A DNA stretch of 64,000 nt from assembly GCA_021162935.1 (NCBI GenBank), contig JAGGXR010000131.1:20359-84358 (forward strand), given 5' to 3'. This DNA comes from Deltaproteobacteria bacterium (GTDB taxonomy: Bacteria > Myxococcota_A > Polyangia > HGW-17 > SLPX01). The translations under genes and the position numbers were made by a program. The notes under the pieces are model-generated. The model had not been told where the DNA came from and did not search any database. It saw only the letters and a program-made list of their open reading frames with translations. Positions 17,495 to 26,806 of this stretch are shown piece by piece. Position 1 is the first letter of the stretch, and the number at the start of each line of letters is the position of its first letter.

Positions 17495-17872
17495 CTAGCG
17501 ACGGCACCTCCAACGTCCCGGATACCAGCGCCAACCGCCTCCCGAGGCGACCCAACGACCGCGAACCCAGAAACAACCGCGATACCGAGTCGGATACCTT
17601 TTGCAGCCACCGCGAAGCCAGACATACCTGCGACCGTTCCATTGCCATCGACCCGTTTTCCAATACGAGCCACCGGGACAGGCTCGACGCACCTCGACCC
17701 GCGCTGCCGGAGGTCGCACTCGAACATGGACCCTCGGCACACGAACCCTGACCACCGGAGCCCGCACGCGCAACCTCGGCCCTCTCACCCGAACGGCACA
17801 ACCCGCCACGCTCAAAGACAGCAGCAGGAGTCCTGCCAAAGCAAGGAGCACAATCCCTTTCTTCGTTTTCAT
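17495..17872 (-). CDS. Short YXWGXW-type lipoprotein
   Basis: 125 residues from ATG 17872, with AAGGGGT eight bases upstream. The signal ends in lipobox SVAGC. A Val/Arg-alternating stretch (VRGPRLRVRAPVVRVRVP) comes next. One YXWGXW-type domain follows (CPGGSYWKTGRWQWNGRRYV, GRWVASGGGWRWYPGRW), ending in Arg. The domain is nearly identical in DNA and protein to the first domain of the longer paralogue just downstream, so this pair arose by duplication. They probably share the promoter at 17943-17974. Function is unknown. Confidence 0.8.
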   Translation of the reverse strand: MKTKKGIVLLALAGLLLLSLSVAGCAVRVRGPRLRVRAPVVRVRVPRVHVRVRPPAARVEVRRACPGGSYWKTGRWQWNGRRYVWLRGGCKRYPTRYRGCFWVRGRWVASGGGWRWYPGRWRCRR

Positions 17873-17942
17873 GGTCACTCACCCCTTCTGTTGAGAGTTG
17901 TTCCACGCCAGTCGCCCATCAGGCATCTTTTCTGGCCTTCAG

Positions 17943-17974
17943 AATATATACGCTAGAGTCGCTTCCTTCTTCAA
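17943..17974 (-). promoter_or_regulatory. Predicted sigma-70-type promoter for the YXWGXW pair
   Basis: On the minus strand, TTGAAG (17974-17969) is followed after 18 bases by TATATA (17950-17945), overlapping TATATT. It lies about 70 bases upstream of the ATG at 17872, in an AT-rich stretch that stands out from the GC-rich surroundings. Confidence 0.45.
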
Positions 17975-18091
17975 CTAAAAGTTATTCACAAAAAAAAAGA
18001 GCCAGAGCCCCAGGTAATTGGACCACAAACAGGACACTTGCCCTTTTCTGCGATCTGAGCAAATCTCGGGAAAATAAGAAGTACGTATCTC

Positions 18092-20089
18092 ATGCCGAAC
18101 AAATCCGACATACAGCCCGCCTTGCCCGAAAGCCCGGTACCGGACAAGTACAACCTCAAACGCATCGTGACCAGAGATGGACACTCTGTGCTCTACGAAG
18201 CGGTCAATCGAGGCACGAAACGGACCGTCCTGTTGCGCACTTGGCAGGATCATCCTTCACAAGACGCAAACAACCTGGCTCAATTGGTGCGCGCGGTAGT
18301 CGCGGCCAAAAGTGAACACCTCGTTCAGATCCTCGACATGGAACTACCGTCTGATCCCGACGCAGCCCCGGTGCTCGTGTTGGAACGGGTCAAGGGAGAT
18401 CCCCTGGCTGACCAAATCAAAAAAGAGCCCCTGCCCGTGGGACGCGCCTGTCGAGTCACCTTCGAACTCGCCGAGGTCTGCCGACTATGCCACGATTGGG
18501 GCATCATTCCTCTAGGTCCCACGGTTGAAACAGTGTTCCTCGCCAACTTTTCCGGCCGCAGGCACTTTCTCAAAGTCCTGGCCCCAAATGGCATGGCTCG
18601 ATCGCCTGACGAGGATGCGCGCAGCGAAGACGCCGTGGCCTGTGCCAACATCCTTTGGAAAAGTCTGACCGGTGACGAACCAGCCCAAGATCTCACGCTG
18701 GAACAGGCGGCCGAAGGTCTCCAACACATCGAAGGAATCCAGGGTCAGGCCCTATTCGCCCTCGCCGACGTGATATCGAAAGGCCTCGCTGGAACATGGA
18801 GCGTGACGGACCTGGCCGAAGGCCTCCAGGCAACCGGCCTCATCGAGGCGCCTTCGGTCGAAGAAAGCATCTCATTCGAATCCCTACCGGAACGACTGGC
18901 CGCGCATGCTCAGGCCACCGCACCCGAAATTGCAAAGCAACCGAAGGACGAAGGCGTCCTTCCGGCGCACGCCAAGCATCCAGGAAAGCTGGCCGTCCGA
19001 CTCACCGCCGCAGCGTTCCTCGGATTTGCCCTGGGCGTTGCCACCACGATGGCCGCCCAACGCATCTGGATGAGCCGAGGGGCACGCTCGCAACCTCCCA
19101 AAGCAGCCGTCTCAAAAACAACGGCACCGGTGACTTCGAATCCACAACAGCGACCGGCAAAGCACGTGGTCGTGCCCTCCCATGCCTTGAAATTCGCCAT
19201 CGGGTACTACAGCCCAAGCGCACTGGTCCGCAAGGAAATGGTCCACCTAACGAAATATCTCAGCCAAAAACTCCACCGACCGGTGGTCATCGTGGAAGCC
19301 TCTGCCAGCCGAGTTGCACAGGGCCTCGAAGAAGGGACGCTACAAATAGCCGTTTTTTCACCGTACCTCTATGTCCTGAATCGAGCAAAACATCCGGATA
19401 TTCGTTTGATTGCGAGCCACCTGGCCGATGGCTCCCTGTCGTACGAAGGCTACCTGGTCGTCCGGGACGAAAGTCCTATCCGCACACTTGAACAGACCAA
19501 GGGCAAACGCATCTGCTTCGTGTCACCACGATCCACCTCAGGGTACCTGTTTCCGGCGGCCCTGCTCATGACCCATGGCATCATTCCCCACAAAGACTTC
19601 TCCATGGTCCGCTACTCGGGCAGCCATCGGGCCGTGATCGACGACCTCATGGCCCATCGGTGCGACGTGGGAGCCGTGGGATCGCCCGGATACTACAACG
19701 CCATCAAGCGTGCGCATTTCACCCTGCGCATCGTCGCGGTGACCGATCGAATTCCCGGCGACGCCTACTGCATCAGTCCAAAACTGTCGTCCTCCCTGGC
19801 AAGCGCCATCAAGCAGGCCTTCATCCAGTTTTCCCCTCGGAAGGACCTCCACCGCAAGTACCTTCCCGGGCTCCATCGCATTACAGGATTTCGGATCGTC
19901 ACCGACGCTCACTATGACCCCATCAGGAAGGTGCAGCGCATCGTATACAAAAACCTCCCCGGCCAGGAAGGAACCCAGGTCCCTTCGACGACAACCAAAC
20001 CTCGCCCCCACCACAACGACCGACCGAGAGGCGCCCGTCATGGTCGACGGATCCGCAGGCCTACGCCACGACGTCACGCGCACGACTGA
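18092..20089 (+). CDS. Predicted transmembrane receptor: pseudokinase, TM helix, PhnD-like binding domain
   Basis: 665 residues with an uncommon architecture. Residues 20-248 follow a Ser/Thr protein-kinase pattern. The usual VAIK Lys is Arg49 (VLLRTW), the HRD/K loop is replaced (HDWGIIPLGPTVETVFL), and DFG is replaced by LAPNGM. It should therefore lack phosphotransfer. Residues 300-322 are one TM helix. Residues about 366-640 match phosphonate/phosphite-type periplasmic binding proteins (KFAIGYYSPSALVRKEMVHL; STSGYLFPAALLMTHGI; VGAVGSPGYYNAIK). The C-terminal tail is basic and rich in His and Arg. The simplest topology is a cytoplasmic pseudokinase and a periplasmic sensor, so ligand binding would be signalled inward. 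No phn transporter genes are adjacent. The ligand and partner are unknown. Confidence 0.8.
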   Translation: MPNKSDIQPALPESPVPDKYNLKRIVTRDGHSVLYEAVNRGTKRTVLLRTWQDHPSQDANNLAQLVRAVVAAKSEHLVQILDMELPSDPDAAPVLVLERVKGDPLADQIKKEPLPVGRACRVTFELAEVCRLCHDWGIIPLGPTVETVFLANFSGRRHFLKVLAPNGMARSPDEDARSEDAVACANILWKSLTGDEPAQDLTLEQAAEGLQHIEGIQGQALFALADVISKGLAGTWSVTDLAEGLQATGLIEAPSVEESISFESLPERLAAHAQATAPEIAKQPKDEGVLPAHAKHPGKLAVRLTAAAFLGFALGVATTMAAQRIWMSRGARSQPPKAAVSKTTAPVTSNPQQRPAKHVVVPSHALKFAIGYYSPSALVRKEMVHLTKYLSQKLHRPVVIVEASASRVAQGLEEGTLQIAVFSPYLYVLNRAKHPDIRLIASHLADGSLSYEGYLVVRDESPIRTLEQTKGKRICFVSPRSTSGYLFPAALLMTHGIIPHKDFSMVRYSGSHRAVIDDLMAHRCDVGAVGSPGYYNAIKRAHFTLRIVAVTDRIPGDAYCISPKLSSSLASAIKQAFIQFSPRKDLHRKYLPGLHRITGFRIVTDAHYDPIRKVQRIVYKNLPGQEGTQVPSTTTKPRPHHNDRPRGARHGRRIRRPTPRRHAHD

Positions 20090-20110
20090 CCATTCCCCCC
20101 GACGAATCGC

Positions 20111-21328
20111 TCAGACCCCGTCCACTGCGAACTGCTGCTCGATTTCGTGGTAATAGTTGATGATCTGGCGCACGTACTGCCGTTTTTGCAAGTAGGTGCC
20201 AGGATAGAAACTCCGCTTGAATCCGTAAATGATGCTGTTCTTCACGTCCTTGGACGACAGCCCCAAAGAGTCGATGGCCTTCCGCAATTCGCCTGTCACC
20301 GTCGTGTTCGAGATGGTGCGGTTGTCCGTACAAAACGTGGTGGAAAGACGCGCTCCAGCCATCTTTGAATAGCTGTGCTGGGACAGGTCGGTCAAATCGG
20401 GATGCGTCTGGAGATTCGATGTGAGACAGATCTCCAGGGTGATGCGACGATCCGCAATGAACTGCGCAAGATCCGCCACGAATCCTTCTCGATCCTCGAT
20501 CGCCGGATCCTGGATCATGTCCGGGTCGAACAGGTGCGTTCCATGCCCGATCCGGTCTGCGTACAGGTCTGTAATGGCCTGAAAGATACTTTCAGGCCCA
20601 AACGCCTCACCGGCATGCACGGTTTTCTTCAGGAAGTGTTTGTGCGCGTATGCAAAGGCCTCTCGATGGTCCACCGCCGGATATCCGGCCTCCTGGCCGG
20701 CGAGATCGAACCCGACGATGGGTAAATGGCTCTCGTCACGAACCTGCACCGCTGCCCGCGCCAACTCGAGGGATGCCAAGGCGTAGACCGCCTTGGAATC
20801 GGAATGTTTGTGTACTTCGAGCATCTGGTCGTAGTACTCCGAAGCCCCCTTGGGAAACATGCGCAGAGCACAAACCAAGATCCCGTACGCAAAGGGAGGT
20901 TCCGCTCCGCTCCGAACCACTTCCTTGGCATTGAACTCATCACGAGCTCGAGACAGACCGTTGTTCACGGCTTTGAGCACATGTTCGCAGGAGAGGTGCT
21001 GATGCACGTGGAGTTGCGGCGCAAACCGGACCTCCATGTACCGCACTCCTTCGTCCTGGTTGTCCCGAGCCAACTCGTATGCAACCCGAGACAGGGCGGA
21101 TTCGGTCTGGAGCACGGCCGTCATGTACTTGAACCCGACGAGATACTCGCCCAGATCCTTGTAACTGTCCTTGAACACCTTCTCCCGAAGCCCGGACTCC
21201 GTACCCGCCGGGAGGTCCACGTGGTATTCGTGGGCCAACTCCAACAAGGTGGCCACCCTGATGGAACCATCCAAATGAAGGTGCAGATCGGTCTTTGGAA
21301 GATGAAGCAAAAATTCGTCTGTAATCAC
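20111..21328 (-). CDS. add: Adenosine deaminase family protein
   Basis: 405 residues of the metal-dependent amidohydrolase superfamily. Zinc and catalytic motifs appear in order: DLHLHLDGSI near the N-terminus, GFDLAGQEAGYP, HAGEAFGP, RIGHGTHLF, and CTDNRTISNTTVT near the C-terminus. The reaction is hydrolytic deamination of adenosine, or possibly a related 6-aminopurine nucleoside, to the inosine form in the cytoplasm. The GTG start overlaps the TAG of the upstream lipoprotein gene and has AAGGAG at optimal spacing, so the two are coupled. With MtnP and the PfkB kinase elsewhere in the window it may serve purine and methylthioadenosine salvage. Methylthioadenosine or S-adenosylhomocysteine deamination cannot be excluded. 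Confidence 0.88.
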   Translation of the reverse strand: MITDEFLLHLPKTDLHLHLDGSIRVATLLELAHEYHVDLPAGTESGLREKVFKDSYKDLGEYLVGFKYMTAVLQTESALSRVAYELARDNQDEGVRYMEVRFAPQLHVHQHLSCEHVLKAVNNGLSRARDEFNAKEVVRSGAEPPFAYGILVCALRMFPKGASEYYDQMLEVHKHSDSKAVYALASLELARAAVQVRDESHLPIVGFDLAGQEAGYPAVDHREAFAYAHKHFLKKTVHAGEAFGPESIFQAITDLYADRIGHGTHLFDPDMIQDPAIEDREGFVADLAQFIADRRITLEICLTSNLQTHPDLTDLSQHSYSKMAGARLSTTFCTDNRTISNTTVTGELRKAIDSLGLSSKDVKNSIIYGFKRSFYPGTYLQKRQYVRQIINYYHEIEQQFAVDGV

Positions 21329-22344
21329 TACTGTACTCCTTGGTCAGAAAGGGCCAAACCCGCATCTGAAGCTGGCCGCCCCTCCTTGCTCACGACGCCA
21401 CCAAGAACTCCCACCGAAAGCCCCTGCTGACGCACTAATTTCACCGTTTGGTTCTGCTCGGCCAGTTGCAGCGAATCCCGATCGAACCCGATCACCACAC
21501 TTCCCCCCACCAGTTTCAAATTGCGCCGCTCACAGAGACTCGTCCGAGCCTTTGGATGACCAAAGGTCACCAACAGCCGCCCCTTGCTGACGGATCCGGC
21601 AAAGCCCCAGCGGGCCATCCGCACGATTTCGAGACGCTGATTGCATCGATACCGCTGCTGATCGTTCGAAATACGGATATCCATGCGATCGCGGACACCC
21701 CGAACTTTGTCCCCCTTCTGGAGGATCCGCCATCGCTCCTGGACACGCACCGTGTCTCCGTTGGCCAGTGTCTTGTCCGACAGGCCGTACCAAAGACCCG
21801 TCAAATTCCGCCGGTGCAGCACCTCGTGTCCGCTACTCCAGGACAGAACGAGGCGTCCACCGACCATCTTGCCCTTGTAGCGATCCAACCGCCGCTGGCC
21901 GCTGTCACACGGGGACGGAACGACCTTGACAGACTGCTCCACCACGACGAGATGTCCTTCGTGGACGGTCCCGGACACCTGATACACTGCCTCCTGCCGG
22001 TAGGACACCAGACCGTTGCACTTGAACACCTTCCTGCCGGAAGCAATCACGGTCACCTGACGACGATACCGCCCCGTCACCTTGCTTCCATCGACAGTGA
22101 GCAGCCAGGCCTCTTCTTCGTAACGATGGTCGCCGTCCTTGGTCCGAAACGAAGCGTCCCAATCCCATACTCCCTTGACGGATGAGGGTACGGACTCGAC
22201 GGCAACGTCAGCCGCCGAAGCAGCCGGGCGGACGGGCCCACCTGGCCGACATGCTGCAACCAACACAACGCAGACCGCCAACACCCACCACGCAAAGGGC
22301 CTCGCATTGAACCAGGACCCTGTCTGCATACGCAAATGCTTCAC
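21328..22344 (-). CDS. Uncharacterised lipoprotein upstream of adenosine deaminase
   Basis: 338 residues from GTG 22344, chosen because GGGAGGAG lies five bases upstream and the resulting N-terminus is a normal lipoprotein signal (lipobox VAAC). A longer frame to 22461 would overlap the FHA gene. The mature protein has a roughly repeated beta-rich domain (VKGVWDWDASFRTKDGDH; LTGLWYGLSDKTLANGD), each followed by WxLxxxGxKVxGxxR and a CN motif. This suggests two related lipocalin- or META-like barrels. The family is unknown. Its TAG overlaps the next gene's start. Confidence 0.72.
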   Translation of the reverse strand: MKHLRMQTGSWFNARPFAWWVLAVCVVLVAACRPGGPVRPAASAADVAVESVPSSVKGVWDWDASFRTKDGDHRYEEEAWLLTVDGSKVTGRYRRQVTVIASGRKVFKCNGLVSYRQEAVYQVSGTVHEGHLVVVEQSVKVVPSPCDSGQRRLDRYKGKMVGGRLVLSWSSGHEVLHRRNLTGLWYGLSDKTLANGDTVRVQERWRILQKGDKVRGVRDRMDIRISNDQQRYRCNQRLEIVRMARWGFAGSVSKGRLLVTFGHPKARTSLCERRNLKLVGGSVVIGFDRDSLQLAEQNQTVKLVRQQGLSVGVLGGVVSKEGRPASDAGLALSDQGVQ

Positions 22345-22420
22345 CACGCTCCTCCCGAGCAGCAGGCGCCGCCCCAACCGTCCACATCCCATGTGTCCAT
22401 TCGGTGGAGTGCCCATCGAA

Positions 22421-24562
22421 TCACAGTTCATCATCCGAAGAACTCGACTTGGCCTTGCCATAGTTCTTCAGGAACCAACTCGCTTTCTTGTGCCACCGAC
22501 TACTCGACGGCACCATCCTGAGCACCTGACGCCAATAGGACTTGGCTCTTCCCAAATTCGAATCCCGAAGGATGTACCCCTTGTTGAAAATCCCCTGCGC
22601 TTTGGCGTCGAGTTGGCTCACGATCCGCTTCAAAGCTGCACTGTCGCCACCAGCTCTGCGGGCAATCCGGACCGCCTTGTAGGCCACCGAATACCGGCCA
22701 CTCGAAAACGCACTGCCTGCCGCTGCTCTGGCCACCTTGCCCAACTTGGCCCGCAACGTCCCACCAAAGGCGCCACGACTGATGGATCGATCGAGGGAAA
22801 GTGCGCGTTGATAGGCGTACATGGCGGAAATACTGTTCGTGTGCTGAGCCACCTCGGCTCGCTTCCAGGTCAGGCCGAATTGTTTGACCTTTTTCGCCTT
22901 GGCCAGGGTCTTGCGGGCCCTGGCCCCCCGTTGACCGGCAGCCACCCTTCTTAGCTCTGCGGCGGCGGCACTCCAATTCTTCGCTTTGTAGAAAGCCATG
23001 AATTGCTTGTACGAGCCTCCCATCGACGTTGAGTTCCCGCCGCTCCGCCGGCCCCTGGGCCGCTTGGTCGCGTGTCCAGAATCGGACCCACCGGAATTGC
23101 TGTCTGTCTGGGTCGCAACGCCACCATCCTGAATAGGTTTTGGAGTCCCACCTTGGCTCGATGGTTGCTGGGTTGCAACCTCAGGAGGCGGTTCAGGCCC
23201 ACCGAACTCGTGCCACAGCACCAGAGCAGGCCGATATCCGGGACTCAACTTGAGGGCCAGTTTGATCTTCTTCATCACGAGGGGAACCAGCTTCTTGTCC
23301 TTGTCGGCCCCCAAGGCCTTCGCTTCAGCAAGGAGCGCATCCGCCCGCTTTTCCCGCGCCTTCTTGACGATCTTCTGAGCCGCCAAAAAATAATCGGTTT
23401 GCTTCCCGACCAACAGTGCCAAAGTTTCCGCACCAGGATAGTTGCCTTTGCCCAACTCGACCGCAGCCCTGGCCAGATTGCTCTTTGCCTCGCGGTTCGA
23501 GCGAATCTGTTTGAGCCTGGTCTGGACGAATTGATTCTTGGAATCTTTGGCCGCGAGAAGCAAAAAGATCTTTTCAGCCTGGTCCCAGGCCTGCTTCTTC
23601 ACGAGCTGCTTGCCCTTTTCGTAAAGCTGCTCCTGGGTCGGCCCTGCAGTGACATGCACCACCTTCTTCTTCGTCTTCTTCCCGCGCAGCTTCCCAATCA
23701 TCGCCATGGTGAGCAGCGCCAAAATGAGAGCCAAACCTCCAAATACCAGCACCTTCTTCAAGGTCGTATCCGTCAGACGCCCCACGGCGCCCATCAGTCC
23801 ACCGGGCCCGGCAGCCACCGAACCGGTCTCTATACCCACAGAGGCCATGGGTGCCATGGCCCCCGACAGGGGGCCCACCCGCTCCGTGGGAGGAATACTG
23901 GGGAAGCCCGAACCCTGAGCGCTGGGGCGAGCAGCGGGCGCTGGTCGTCGCGCCGGGGCTGGTCGAGCAGCGGGCGCTGGTCGTCGCGCCGGGGCTGGTC
24001 GAACAGCGGGCGCCGGTCGTGGCGCCGGGGCGACACGGGCCGCAGGGCCTGGTCGAGCCGCGGAAATGGCTCGTGGTCGCGGGGCCGGTCGAGGCGCTGG
24101 TTCAGGGGAAACCGGCAGGCCATCGAACGGTTCCGTTGGCCTGGTATCACTGCCGCCTCGGGCCAGATCCCCTCCTGCGGCCGGCCAACGAAAAACGAGC
24201 CGTGTCTTGCCGGCCTGAATGAGATCACCGTCCAGGAGTTGATGGGTCTGAACCCGTACCCCGTTCACCTTGGTTCCGTTGCCGCTGCCCTGGTCGATGA
24301 GCTGGTACCCCTGACCATCGAATTCGATGGCCAGGTGCCTCCGACTCACCGCCAAATCGGCCAGAACGAAGTCACACTGGGCCCCCCGACCGATCATGAC
24401 GGCAGACTCCGGCAGATCGAACGTACGGCCCTGGTCATTGCCCTCGACCACGTCGAGAACGGGTGGATCGCTCACAGGACCACCCAATGGCATGGATTCC
24501 AACGTGTCACGGGGCGGCGGTGGCGGCATGGCTCCATATTGATTTGTACGTTTCGCAGACAT
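22421..24562 (-). CDS. FHA domain, TM helix and TPR-like protein
   Basis: 713 residues. An N-terminal FHA domain (about 40-125) has all signature residues: IGRG, SRRH, and NGTKVNG. FHA domains bind phosphothreonine peptides. Residues about 155-235 are a low-complexity stretch of Pro, Ala and Arg (PARRPAPAARPAPARRPAPA). A TM helix lies near residue 284 (KVLVFGGLALILALLTMAMI). The rest is alpha-helical and TPR-like (YEKGKQLVKKQAWDQAEKIF; FMAFYKAKNWSAAAAELRRV), split by a Ser/Gly/Pro linker. The layout suggests a cytoplasmic phosphopeptide reader tied to a periplasmic scaffold. The gene is divergent from a Ser/Thr kinase 85 bp away, an obvious candidate for its phosphorylating partner. Confidence 0.87.
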   Translation of the reverse strand: MSAKRTNQYGAMPPPPPRDTLESMPLGGPVSDPPVLDVVEGNDQGRTFDLPESAVMIGRGAQCDFVLADLAVSRRHLAIEFDGQGYQLIDQGSGNGTKVNGVRVQTHQLLDGDLIQAGKTRLVFRWPAAGGDLARGGSDTRPTEPFDGLPVSPEPAPRPAPRPRAISAARPGPAARVAPAPRPAPAVRPAPARRPAPAARPAPARRPAPAARPSAQGSGFPSIPPTERVGPLSGAMAPMASVGIETGSVAAGPGGLMGAVGRLTDTTLKKVLVFGGLALILALLTMAMIGKLRGKKTKKKVVHVTAGPTQEQLYEKGKQLVKKQAWDQAEKIFLLLAAKDSKNQFVQTRLKQIRSNREAKSNLARAAVELGKGNYPGAETLALLVGKQTDYFLAAQKIVKKAREKRADALLAEAKALGADKDKKLVPLVMKKIKLALKLSPGYRPALVLWHEFGGPEPPPEVATQQPSSQGGTPKPIQDGGVATQTDSNSGGSDSGHATKRPRGRRSGGNSTSMGGSYKQFMAFYKAKNWSAAAAELRRVAAGQRGARARKTLAKAKKVKQFGLTWKRAEVAQHTNSISAMYAYQRALSLDRSISRGAFGGTLRAKLGKVARAAAGSAFSSGRYSVAYKAVRIARRAGGDSAALKRIVSQLDAKAQGIFNKGYILRDSNLGRAKSYWRQVLRMVPSSSRWHKKASWFLKNYGKAKSSSSDDEL

Positions 24563-24647
24563 CGAATGGATTGTACGGTATTATGCTTCTGTCGGCAAGA
24601 TCCTAAGATGATCCGGACAGACAACCGGCGATGGAAAAAAAGGAAAG

Positions 24648-26462
24648 ATGGAACAGCGGCGAGTCGGCAAGTACCTGCTGAAGCGAGAGTTGGGAAAAGG
24701 GGGCATGGCATCGGTGTACCTTGCCACCGATACGGAGCTGGACCGACTCGTGGCAATCAAACTCCTCCATCCCTTGATCGCGGACCGGCCCGAGGGAAAA
24801 AAGCGGTTCCACCGCGAAGCACGGGCCGCTGCCCGGCTCAAACACCCGAACGTGATCGAGGTCTACGATTATTCCGCCGGACGCGACGACGAACCTCCGT
24901 ATCTGGTGTATGAGTACGTAAACGGGCCGAATCTGGCGGCGTTTATCAGAAATCACGCACCTCCTTGGCCAGAAATCGTCGCCGCAGCCGGCGTGGCCCT
25001 GGCCCATGGTCTGGGCGCCGCCCACAAAGAGGGCATCATCCACAGGGATGTCAAACCAGAAAACGTGCTCGTGGATCGATCGGGGCGTCTCGTGGTGACC
25101 GACTTCGGAATCGCACGGCTCATGGGCGACAAGACCATGACCGCCACCGGAGCGGTCATGGGGTCGCCGGCCTATATGTCTCCCGAGCAGGCTCGCGGCG
25201 AGCGCCTCGATCAACGCAGCGACCTATTCTCCTTGGGGGGCCTCCTTTACCATATGGCAACGGGTAGACCGCCCTTTGCTGGCAAGACACCCGTCGCGGT
25301 CATGTCCGCCGTCCTCCAAGGCACCTACACCCCGCCTATCCAGGCGCGAGGAGACTTGGGGCCGGACCTGGACCGGGTCCTTCAACGTTGCCTCGCCCAG
25401 GACCCCGACCAACGATATCAAACCGCAGATGACCTGGCAAACGACCTGGAACACATCGCCCGCCTGGGAGGCCTGACCGACCAGGACCAGGAGTTGGCAG
25501 CCTATCTTCGCGCCCCGGAAACGAGGCAGGAAGAACTCAGGGCCCCGATCATCGATGCCTGTGTCGCCCGCGCCCAGGCGGCCAAACAGCCGGCCAAAGT
25601 TTTGGCCCTGGCAGACCGGATTCTCGCCGTGGATCCTCAAAACACCGCGGCCCAACGACTCGTCGATCGGCTCACGGCGCGAAAACGCTGGCATGTGGCA
25701 GCCGCAGGCCTGGCCGTGAGTCTGGCCGTGGCCATGGCCACCTGGGCCGGAATGATCCTGATGGCAAGGCACCGTCCATCCGACACGACCATGACGGTCG
25801 CCCAGGTTGCAGCGGACGCCCAAACCGACGCTTCGGAAACTGATGCCACCGCGTCACCACAGCAAGACGCAGAAACCATCGGACAGGATGCCCGCCCAGC
25901 CCCGACGCCGCCAACGAAGCACCACGGATCCAGAAAACACAACCGCCAGCCCACGGCTTCACCGAAGGTGGATGCCTCGGTTCCACGGACGGTACCCCGC
26001 CCGACACCAAGACCGGATGCCGCCACGCCACCTCCACAGCGTCCAGGAGCCATCGTCCTGGCCATCAAGCCTTGGTGCCAGGCCTCCATCGACGGCAGGT
26101 CGGTGGGACGATCCCCCAGTGGTCGTGCCATCCCTGTTCCAGCGGGCCGGCATCACGTGACCTGCCGCCAAGGGACAAACGGACCCAGCTTCTCTCGATG
26201 GGTACAGATCCGGGCCGGCCAATCCGTCCACGTACGCGGGTCGGTCCTCGGTCCCTGCCAAGTTACGGTCCCAAAATCCAGCGCTTCGACGACCTGGACC
26301 ATCGACGGTCTGTTCCACCGACCTGGCAGATATCGGATTCCAGCAGGACGACACAAGGTGGTGCTGCTCGACAAGGGAGTCCCGGTCCGTACGAATTGGA
26401 TCCTATTTCCACCAGGAGGCCGCTGCACCCTGAAAAGGGGATCTCCTCTGTCCTGCCGATAG
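24648..26462 (+). CDS. Membrane Ser/Thr protein kinase (PknB-like)
   Basis: 604 residues. The kinase domain (about 7-280) is complete: GKGGMASVY loop, VAIKLL, HRDVKPENVL, DFGIARL, and MGSPAYMSPEQ. A TM helix follows near residue 350 (WHVAAAGLAVSLAVAMATWAG). A Thr/Asp/Pro-rich linker leads to a periplasmic C-terminus with two PEGA-like beta repeats (IKPWCQASIDGRSVGRSPSG; GRYRIPAGRHKVVLLDKG) and four Cys. It phosphorylates Ser or Thr on cytoplasmic proteins; PEGA-type ectodomains may sense envelope state. Its start has AAAGGAA very close upstream. It is divergent from the FHA gene, and three exported proteins lie downstream on the same strand. Confidence 0.93.
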   Translation: MEQRRVGKYLLKRELGKGGMASVYLATDTELDRLVAIKLLHPLIADRPEGKKRFHREARAAARLKHPNVIEVYDYSAGRDDEPPYLVYEYVNGPNLAAFIRNHAPPWPEIVAAAGVALAHGLGAAHKEGIIHRDVKPENVLVDRSGRLVVTDFGIARLMGDKTMTATGAVMGSPAYMSPEQARGERLDQRSDLFSLGGLLYHMATGRPPFAGKTPVAVMSAVLQGTYTPPIQARGDLGPDLDRVLQRCLAQDPDQRYQTADDLANDLEHIARLGGLTDQDQELAAYLRAPETRQEELRAPIIDACVARAQAAKQPAKVLALADRILAVDPQNTAAQRLVDRLTARKRWHVAAAGLAVSLAVAMATWAGMILMARHRPSDTTMTVAQVAADAQTDASETDATASPQQDAETIGQDARPAPTPPTKHHGSRKHNRQPTASPKVDASVPRTVPRPTPRPDAATPPPQRPGAIVLAIKPWCQASIDGRSVGRSPSGRAIPVPAGRHHVTCRQGTNGPSFSRWVQIRAGQSVHVRGSVLGPCQVTVPKSSASTTWTIDGLFHRPGRYRIPAGRHKVVLLDKGVPVRTNWILFPPGGRCTLKRGSPLSCR

Positions 26463-26806
26463 TGGCACGCCCCGTCGACTCACGCCCACACGAATCGGTA
26501 CGGCGTCCAAAACCACGACATGGATGTCACAAACCAACCCGTTCCACTGGCTGTACCATCGGGGCCGCCAACGACGCCAAGCCACTGCGTCGCACCGTCG
26601 GGTCGGAAGCAAATACAGCAAGGCGATGCCGCCCACTCCCATCTCATGGTCGAAGAGTTGCACCAGTCGCCCCCTTCTACTGCGTCCGCAACCATCGAGG
26701 AGCTTGCGTTCCCAGCGGATGTGGATGTACCATGGAGCCACAGGGATCACCGACGCCCTCGCGGTTGGAGGGCCGGGCACGGGGATTGCAGGCCTTTAGG
26801 AATATC
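26463..26806. other. 344-bp intergenic region without a supported gene
   Basis: Overlapping open frames exist on both strands (for example 26403-26780 minus and 26524-26799 plus). None has an SD or a recognisable domain, and the minus frame runs into the kinase gene. No clear terminator follows the kinase stop. It may carry the promoter of the downstream lipoprotein cluster, but no convincing -35/-10 pair was seen. Confidence 0.4.

Noticed and set aside
16365..17906. 513-residue alternative minus-strand frame spanning both YXWGXW genes
   Set aside because: It crosses the intergenic SDs and yields no signal peptide; the lipobox-bearing frames are the coding ones.
26403..26780. Minus-strand ORF of 125 residues after the kinase
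   Set aside because: It overlaps the kinase gene, has no SD and shows no recognisable domain.
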